DNA of 5,981 bases from Lachnospiraceae bacterium UBA1753 (GTDB taxonomy: Bacteria; Bacillota; Clostridia; Lachnospirales; Lachnospiraceae), in contig DCHL01000027.1 of the NCBI GenBank assembly GCA_002317595.1, positions 9,183-15,163 on the forward strand. Reading direction: 5' to 3'. The notes under the pieces are model-generated. The model worked only from the letters and a program-made list of their open reading frames with translations. It was not told the origin of the DNA and did no database searches. The position numbers were made by a program, and so were the translations under genes. Below, piece by piece: positions 1-4,532 of this stretch (the stretch's first letter is position 1; each line of letters begins with the position of its first letter).

Positions 1-740
1 TTGCCTGGCACTGCTGTGATTATCATGCTTGCAGTACCCACATCAATGTTGTTTACATACTTAACTGTATAGTCAGTGTTTTCTGTAAGCGGAACACTCT
101 TCTTATTTATTTTAACCGACACAGAATAATCAGACTGGACGACATCCTCTCCATCATGATATTGGATTTTCTTCTTAAGTCCCTTCACCTTTGCCTTTGA
201 CAGGTTGATGGGCTTTGCATCCTTGTCTACCACCTCATAAATGGATGTCAGCTCGCCAGCATAATTGCCCCTTCCTGTAAGTGTGATGGTATTCTTGGCA
301 ACGATGCTTACATCTATTCCATTTTCCTTGCCCTCGCCGTAACTAACGCTGTAGTCTGACTTGTTAAGGGTCTTTCCATCAATACTGATTGTTGGAACCG
401 GCGTTACAAGCTTCGAACTTAATGCAGAAGTGACAACTGCATCCGACACAACCACCTTTCCAGCTTCATTCAGAATCGACAGGTCAACTGGATTGATGTC
501 AAAGTACACAGGCTTAAAGTCGTACTTCTGTTTATCCGCATACTTGCCCTTTCCTGTAATTATTACAGCAGGCTTGTCGGAATCAGCCACATCCGCCTTC
601 GGCACATTCTTGTTATTTACATACCGAACTGTATAGTCTGTTCCATTCTTCAGCAAAGTCTTGCCTGCATATACACGAAGATCAAAAGTAATTGCCTTTC
701 CTGTATAGGTGGCACCCTTCACTCCCCTTACGCTTATGGT
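1..740 (-). repeat. Tandem ~94-residue protein repeats in the surface protein (two full units and one partial)
   Basis: Unit 1 covers residues 732-819, unit 2 residues 820-912 and unit 3 residues 913 onward. Each carries a DY[TS]V-x-Y core: DYTVRYVNN at residue 766, DYSVSY at 860 and DYTVKYVNN at 954, so the spacing is exactly 94 residues both times. Units 1 and 2 end in related strings, PVDLS and PINLS. A second shared block is IITGKGKYA in unit 1 and TLTGRGNYAG in unit 2. Units 1 and 3 are also alike at DNA level: bases 611-640 and 48-77 match at 26 of 30 positions. Alternating polar and hydrophobic residues suggest small beta-sandwich domains, of the sort used as stalks or spacers in surface proteins. 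Unit 2 is the most divergent. The array continues past the left edge. Confidence 0.85.
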
Positions 741-2933
741 GGTAGGTGTCACCTCATTGCCTGAAGCAGTAATGATATCTGAGTCCTCCGGCACAATGTC
801 ACCCGCATCAGAAAGTGCAGGAATGACTTCCGAATAAGAATATGGACAATCCAGGCACCTATAGACTATTGTACCAGTCTCAGTAGCTGTAGCAGCCACA
901 GTTTCAGTTCCAGAGTCAAATCTATGAACATGATCCTGATCAATAGCAAAGAAATCATAATTTATCAGATAGTACCTGTCCTCTAACTCCGTCGCATCCC
1001 GGTCCTTGAAATTATTCATAAACCTCATCTGAACCCGGTACTCTCCAGAGGGAAGATTATATCCTTCCGAACCTTTATAATCTATATAAAGAGGCATTTT
1101 CTTTGTTCGGCCTGACACGTCAGCTACTGATGTGTCACCATACGCAGTTAATGCACTATTTGTATATGGTTTATACTCTCCGTTAGTATCCTTTCTATAA
1201 ATCCACGAACGAATATCCCCTTCTATCATTTTGGCAACAGGAACGGATTCAGGAGCGCCGCTGGAACTATCCGCCAGATTTACAGTGGTATCTAATTTTT
1301 CATCGACAGACGCATTATATTCAAAACGATACACTCCAGGGGTAAGCACATTACCGTATTCATGCTCAGAAAGTGTAAGCGATGTCACATTGGGGTACAC
1401 ATTGACATACTGACACTCTGAAGCACTTGAGCCGTTTGATACAGTCACAGTAATTGTTGCCACTCCGACATTTTCTGCCCTCACCTTGGTTTTAATAGGC
1501 GTTCCCGGAGACAGTACTATGTAATCGGGGTCAGACGCATATGTCTCAGGTACGCTGAAGGTCTGAATATCAACAGTGTATTCATTTGATTTCAAATCAA
1601 CAGGAACACCCTCCGCAGTATAGAAATATACATCATTATCATTTATGTATTCTCCTATGTGGAGATAAATCTGATTCGCCGTATAGTTCCTTCTGTAAGT
1701 ACTCTTGTCGCTTTTCCAGAGTTCATTATCCTCAAACTTAACTCTATCCTGCCCAAAAACAACAAACGCAACCGAATTTGTATCAGCTGATTCACCAAAA
1801 GATGGTTCCGACTCAAAAAAATCAATATATTCTTCTGCGTTCATTGTAATCTCTTGGATATATGAACCTGCATCTCCGAGCAGATTAAATTTTCCCTTCG
1901 CCGCCGAATCCTCCGAAACCTTCACAACAAAACGAGTTTCATTGGGCCCATCTTCCGCACCAACATAAGGCAGCGAGACGCCCTTTGTATTAATGGTCAC
2001 CACATCACTGTCCGAAAGGAAGAAATAGGTGATATCAATATCATAGAGGGACTTACATCCACTGAGGTCAAATGTCTGCTCAGACGTATTGGCAAGAGCC
2101 TTCACATTGAGTGTCTCAAGGCTGGTACATCCCTTTAAGGGTATACAGTTTTTATCATCTCCTATCAGCCTGTATCCGCCAGAAGAAAATTTCTTAAGCG
2201 AAGTACAGTAATTTGCACTGAATGACAGATTGGGTGTCGCCCTTGAAACAGTCCCAGGGAAAATAATCTCGCCAATATTACTTCGGTCAAAAATTGCCCT
2301 TCTAAGGTCCCCCAAAGTACTACTCTCTGAATTAATTCCCTTAATTCCCCTATTATCCTCGGGCAGCTGAAGTCTGTATAATTCAAGGGTCTTAAGATTT
2401 GTACATGCCGAGAGGTCAAGTTCTGTATCAGACATACAGTAGTCCAGCTTAATCTCACGAAGGGACTCGGGGAATAAAATATTGCTGATATCAATGTATC
2501 CACCATGCCTATAACTGCCCTTAAGGTATAGGTGTCTGAGAGCTGTAAGCTTGCCGATTTCTGAATAATCAATGCCATAGACTCCCCAAATGAGCAGCTT
2601 CAGCGTTGTAATTTTTTCCACATCGCTCTTCTTTACTCTTCCGTAACCTGCGGGCTTTGAGCCGTCTTCATTTCGTTTAGCAGCATCTGCGAATGCAGGA
2701 ATCTCGCCACCATAATTGCTCGCAAGCATATCGATGAAGCCCTCGTCGGTAAACTGGACACACTCCGATTCTTCGCCGGTACGCTCATCCGCTTCCTCAG
2801 CTGCCTCGACGCCATCAGCGGGAAGTGCATTCTCTGAAATAGTCTCCGCAAACGCATTAGTGCTCATGATCATCGAGCACACCAGCATCAGTGCTATTAT
2901 TTTCTTTTGGTTTGACAAAATATCCCTTCTCAC
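1..2933 (-). CDS. Large secreted leucine-rich-repeat surface protein with C-terminal tandem repeats (partial, C-terminus beyond window)
   Basis: The frame is open for 977 codons from a GTG at 2933-2931 to the left edge, with no stop. The GTG is chosen because AGGGAGG lies 6 bases upstream and a signal peptide follows at once: basic start (MRRD, QKK), hydrophobic core at residues 12-24, and AFA at 27-29 as a probable cleavage site. Residues 107-305 carry degenerate leucine-rich repeats with the pattern LSxCxxLxxLxL (SACTNLKTLEL, KGCTSLETLNV, SGCKSLYDIDI). Residues 310-660 look beta-rich and may be Ig-like. H668, H670, C693 and C696 form a small putative metal site ending in IPAL. From residue 732, 94-residue repeats continue out of the window. 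A role in adhesion, glycan binding or surface display is usual for such Lachnospiraceae proteins but is inference here; the missing C-terminus would hold any anchor or enzyme. Its long, otherwise stop-free frame leaves little doubt that it is coding. Confidence 0.93.
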   Translation of the reverse strand, partial: MRRDILSNQKKIIALMLVCSMIMSTNAFAETISENALPADGVEAAEEADERTGEESECVQFTDEGFIDMLASNYGGEIPAFADAAKRNEDGSKPAGYGRVKKSDVEKITTLKLLIWGVYGIDYSEIGKLTALRHLYLKGSYRHGGYIDISNILFPESLREIKLDYCMSDTELDLSACTNLKTLELYRLQLPEDNRGIKGINSESSTLGDLRRAIFDRSNIGEIIFPGTVSRATPNLSFSANYCTSLKKFSSGGYRLIGDDKNCIPLKGCTSLETLNVKALANTSEQTFDLSGCKSLYDIDITYFFLSDSDVVTINTKGVSLPYVGAEDGPNETRFVVKVSEDSAAKGKFNLLGDAGSYIQEITMNAEEYIDFFESEPSFGESADTNSVAFVVFGQDRVKFEDNELWKSDKSTYRRNYTANQIYLHIGEYINDNDVYFYTAEGVPVDLKSNEYTVDIQTFSVPETYASDPDYIVLSPGTPIKTKVRAENVGVATITVTVSNGSSASECQYVNVYPNVTSLTLSEHEYGNVLTPGVYRFEYNASVDEKLDTTVNLADSSSGAPESVPVAKMIEGDIRSWIYRKDTNGEYKPYTNSALTAYGDTSVADVSGRTKKMPLYIDYKGSEGYNLPSGEYRVQMRFMNNFKDRDATELEDRYYLINYDFFAIDQDHVHRFDSGTETVAATATETGTIVYRCLDCPYSYSEVIPALSDAGDIVPEDSDIITASGNEVTPTTISVRGVKGATYTGKAITFDLRVYAGKTLLKNGTDYTVRYVNNKNVPKADVADSDKPAVIITGKGKYADKQKYDFKPVYFDINPVDLSILNEAGKVVVSDAVVTSALSSKLVTPVPTISIDGKTLNKSDYSVSYGEGKENGIDVSIVAKNTITLTGRGNYAGELTSIYEVVDKDAKPINLSKAKVKGLKKKIQYHDGEDVVQSDYSVSVKINKKSVPLTENTDYTVKYVNNIDVGTASMIITAVPG

Positions 2934-2938
2934 GTTAT

Positions 2939-2947
2939 TCCTCCCTT
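2939..2947 (-). promoter_or_regulatory. Ribosome binding site fixing the GTG start of the surface protein
   Basis: On the minus strand this reads AAGGGAGGA. The GGAGG core ends 6 bases before the GTG. It supports the non-ATG start at 2933, since the next in-frame ATG (residue 16) would cut into the signal peptide. Confidence 0.85.
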
Positions 2948-3006
2948 CTATCAATCGCCAGCAATATCAAATGAAAAATCCCAAAATATGTGCAAAAAGT
3001 TTGTAA

Positions 3007-3020
3007 TTGTCATATGACAA
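3007..3020. promoter_or_regulatory. Perfect 14-bp palindrome, candidate operator upstream of the surface-protein gene
   Basis: TTGTCATATGACAA is a perfect dyad in the 96-bp gap between the 93-residue gene and the surface-protein gene, about 74 bases upstream of the GTG. Possible minus-strand promoter elements lie close by (ATGACA overlapping the dyad, CATATT 17 bases further), but both are poor matches. A repressor or activator dimer site is the simplest reading; no specific regulator is recognised. It could form only a 5-bp AT-rich stem with no immediate T-run, so it is not a convincing terminator. Confidence 0.4.
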
Positions 3021-3029
3021 GAATGCTTC

Positions 3030-3311
3030 CTAATTTTTCTCCCAGTCCACTTCTTCCTCAAAAACAGTACATTTGATAACCTTTACCTTCGGAATGGCGA
3101 CCTCGGACCTGCCCTCGTTATCTTCGATAACCTCCTTCTGCACATGCCTTGCGAGCAGACATGCATCTTCATACAGCTCAACCTCGCCAACCCTGTTGAC
3201 AAGGGGTTCCTCTAGTTTCTTCACGCTGTCCTCAAACCAGGAGCCATCTTCAGCCTCCATCATGGTTGGCATGTGGGTCTGCACAGTCTGAATCTTGTAA
3301 TATTCCTTCAT
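3030..3311 (-). CDS. Small acidic protein of unknown function (93 aa)
   Basis: The ATG at 3311-3309 is preceded by GAGGAG (3322-3317) with a 5-base spacer, and the frame ends at TAG (3032-3030). I do not recognise a family. The protein has 22 Asp/Glu against 12 Lys/Arg, two cysteines (51 and 81), no signal peptide and no membrane segment, so a cytoplasmic location is expected. Residues 27-66 are charged and probably helical (VELYEDACLLARHVQKEV). Residues 70-90 alternate hydrophobic and charged residues around IPKVKVIKCTVF, suggesting beta strands. It is transcribed divergently from the lytTR gene, and the spacer holds LytTR-like direct repeats placed to act on its promoter. The strong ribosome binding site and the regulated-looking upstream region support a real gene, although its short length leaves some doubt. 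The surface-protein gene follows 96 bp downstream on the same strand and may or may not be cotranscribed. Confidence 0.8.
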   Translation of the reverse strand: MKEYYKIQTVQTHMPTMMEAEDGSWFEDSVKKLEEPLVNRVGEVELYEDACLLARHVQKEVIEDNEGRSEVAIPKVKVIKCTVFEEEVDWEKN

Positions 3312-3332
3312 ATTTTCTCCTCATAATACGTA

Positions 3333-3338
3333 ATTGTA
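3333..3338 (-). promoter_or_regulatory. Candidate -10 element for the 93-residue gene
   Basis: The minus strand reads TACAAT, differing from TATAAT at one base. No recognisable -35 lies 16-18 bases upstream; that position is occupied by the LytTR-like direct repeats. A start near 3326 would give a leader of about 15 bases containing the ribosome binding site. A weak -35 covered by an activator site is typical of activator-dependent promoters. Prediction only. Confidence 0.4.
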
Positions 3339-3342
3339 ACCT

Positions 3343-3372
3343 CTTAACGCTTTTTTCTTACCTCTTACCTGA
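3343..3372 (-). promoter_or_regulatory. Pair of LytTR-like direct repeats (9 bp, 12-bp spacer)
   Basis: On the minus strand the two sites are TCAGGTAAG (3372-3364) and AGCGTTAAG (3351-3343). Each matches 7 of 9 bases of the AgrA-type sequence ACAGTTAAG. They start 21 bp apart, two helical turns, which is the spacing known for LytTR-domain regulators. The proximal site ends 4 bases before the candidate TACAAT -10 of the 93-residue gene, the arrangement expected for activation in that direction. The distal site also lies just upstream of the -35 position of the lytTR gene, so autoregulation is possible. The same similarity on the plus strand is a 13-bp repeat (3337-3349 and 3358-3370) with 10 of 13 identities. 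Confidence 0.5.
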
Positions 3373-3378
3373 AAGGTA
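3366..3378. repeat. Short inverted repeat TACCT-GAA-AGGTA
   Basis: Two perfect 5-bp arms around a 3-base centre overlap the upstream LytTR-like site and end where the -35 region of the lytTR promoter would begin. It may be a second operator or chance. It is not followed by a clean T-run and is too short to be a good terminator. Confidence 0.25.
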
Positions 3379-3400
3379 TTTATTTTTTCCAGGCAATACT

Positions 3401-3406
3401 TATAAT
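3401..3406 (+). promoter_or_regulatory. Candidate -10 element for the lytTR-liaF-like operon
   Basis: A perfect TATAAT lies 32 bases before the lytTR ATG, giving a leader of about 26 bases that contains TGAGG (3429-3433). The -35 position, around 3378-3383 (ATTTAT), matches the consensus poorly, so an activator may be needed. The LytTR-like direct repeats end 5 bases upstream of that position. Confidence 0.5.
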
Positions 3407-3438
3407 ACACCTATAAGCACAACAGATGTGAGGAAAAA

Positions 3439-3738
3439 ATGAAAATACGTATTGAAATCGATCCACAGCTTAGCGAACCAGAGGTTGTCGTGAGATGCAG
3501 CAAGCTTGATGAGAACATCGTCCATCATAAGCTCTATGAGCTGGAAGAACTTCTTCCGCGAGCCTTCATCAGGATTTCCAAATCCGCAATCCTGAATTCC
3601 AGCAAGGTATACAGCATTGCGCGGAACCTGACAGCATCAAGCAGGGTTGAGTTCTTCGGCAGCCACAAGGCTGTATTTGTATCACGTAATTACTACAAGC
3701 TGCTTAAGGACAAGATATCCTCCGGCAGCAAATCCTAG
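3439..3738 (+). CDS. LytTR-family DNA-binding regulator with a shortened domain (99 aa)
   Basis: The ATG at 3439 follows TGAGG with a 5-base spacer, and the frame ends at TAG. The opening MKIRIEIDPQLSEPEVVVRC is typical of stand-alone LytTR regulators in Clostridia. The region from residue 31 (KLYELEELLPRAFIRISKSAILN, then YSIARNLTASSRVEFFG and VSRNYYKLLKD) is the C-terminal half of a LytTR domain. Such proteins are usually about 145-150 residues. Here residue 28 runs straight into the KLYELEELL helix, so roughly 45-50 residues are missing, covering the first beta strands and the loop that in AgrA carries His169. Positions equivalent to AgrA Asn201 and Arg233 appear to remain (N53, R83). There is no stop or frameshift, so the change is in frame. 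It likely shares an operon with the membrane protein 49 bp downstream. It may be an altered or non-binding regulator, or a decaying gene. Confidence 0.88.
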   Translation: MKIRIEIDPQLSEPEVVVRCSKLDENIVHHKLYELEELLPRAFIRISKSAILNSSKVYSIARNLTASSRVEFFGSHKAVFVSRNYYKLLKDKISSGSKS

Positions 3739-3787
3739 TTATCAGGTCATCGTTAATCTGAATATATTAGAGAAATGGAGAAAAATA

Positions 3788-4528
3788 ATGAGTAAAAAGA
3801 ATCGAATTGGTAACATCATCTGGGGACTTATCCTGATTGCAGTTGCTGCAATGATAGTCCTCTGGAAACTTGAGGTAGTTGAGTTCACACTTCTCGCTGG
3901 ACTCAGCATCTGGCAGATAGTGCTTGGTGCACTTTTCCTGTTTGGCCTGTTCCACAGCCTCTTCATCCACAGAAGTGCTTCGGGAGCCATCTTCTCGGTT
4001 GCATTCCTCGCAATCGTATTTGGAAAGGAGCTCCACATCGAGGCTCTCGTCCCCTGGACAATTCTCCTTTGCGCAGCCCTTCTGTCAATAGGAATCCACC
4101 TTATCTTTGGAAAAAATAAGCATGCTTACCCTACCAACTTTGGACACAATGGCCGCGACATGCATGGCAACCCCGTCACAGTAGAAACTGTTGAAGGCGA
4201 TGTAATCAGCGAGACTGTCAGCTTTACAGGTGTGACAAAATATATCCACGCAGACAATTTCACCAGGGCAGATCTCAGCTGTTCCTTCTGCGGTGCTGAG
4301 TTCTACTTTGACAATGTGAACATCCCCTCAGGAAGGGCGGAAATCGTAATAAATTCAAGCTTCTGCGGTGTCAGCCTCTTTGTTCCCAGAAACTGGACAG
4401 TTGTTGATGAGATGAACTCATTCCTCGGCGGCGTAGACATCGACAACAGAAATATCACTGAGCCCATCGCAACAATCGTGCTCAGGGGCAGCAACAGCTT
4501 CGCAGGTGTTGAAGTAAAGCGCGTGTAA
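3788..4528 (+). CDS. LiaF-like membrane protein (four TM helices plus C-terminal LiaF/toastrack-type domain, 246 aa)
   Basis: The ATG at 3788 is chosen because GGAG (3777-3780) lies 7 bases upstream and the protein opens MSKKNRIGNIIWG, a usual start for this family. A longer frame from 3647 would overlap lytTR out of frame and lacks support. Four hydrophobic helices lie near residues 7-28, 37-60, 63-80 and 86-107, followed by a polar linker. From about residue 145 comes a beta-rich domain with four S-F-x-G repeats: SFCGAEF at 166, SFCGVSL at 191, SFLGGV at 211 and SFAGVEV at 237. This is the pattern of LiaF C-terminal (DUF2154) and toastrack-type domains. LiaF restrains the LiaRS envelope-stress system in bacilli; here no histidine kinase is nearby and the partner is the upstream LytTR gene. 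A role in envelope sensing or in controlling the LytTR protein is inference. Cysteines 165, 168 and 193 sit in or next to the SFCG repeats. Confidence 0.9.
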   Translation: MSKKNRIGNIIWGLILIAVAAMIVLWKLEVVEFTLLAGLSIWQIVLGALFLFGLFHSLFIHRSASGAIFSVAFLAIVFGKELHIEALVPWTILLCAALLSIGIHLIFGKNKHAYPTNFGHNGRDMHGNPVTVETVEGDVISETVSFTGVTKYIHADNFTRADLSCSFCGAEFYFDNVNIPSGRAEIVINSSFCGVSLFVPRNWTVVDEMNSFLGGVDIDNRNITEPIATIVLRGSNSFAGVEVKRV

Positions 4529-4532
4529 GAGC

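Noticed and set aside
361..1968. Plus-strand open frames (91, 60 and 87 codons) opposite the surface-protein gene
   Set aside because: They lie antisense to strong coding sequence, have no good ribosome binding sites and resemble no protein family.
2165..2857. Open frames of 137 and 74 codons on the minus strand within the surface-protein gene
   Set aside because: They are alternative frames inside a continuous 977-codon frame that has a signal peptide and recognisable repeats.
2986..3020. Intrinsic terminator between the 93-residue gene and the surface-protein gene
   Set aside because: The only stem is 5 bp and AT-rich, and the nearest T-run on the minus strand is several bases away, so it is a poor terminator.
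3312..3438. A riboswitch or structured leader ahead of the lytTR gene
   Set aside because: With the TATAAT at 3401 the leader would be only about 26 bases, too short for a riboswitch, and no longer stem is present.
3647..3787. Upstream extension of the LiaF-like frame to an ATG at 3647, giving 293 residues
   Set aside because: It overlaps lytTR in another frame, lacks a ribosome binding site at that ATG, and adds 47 residues without family character. The ATG at 3788 has GGAG 7 bases upstream and a typical family start.
3742..4038. Minus-strand frames of 98 and 89 codons opposite the LiaF-like gene
   Set aside because: They are mirror images of the membrane helices of the real gene, with no start signals of their own.
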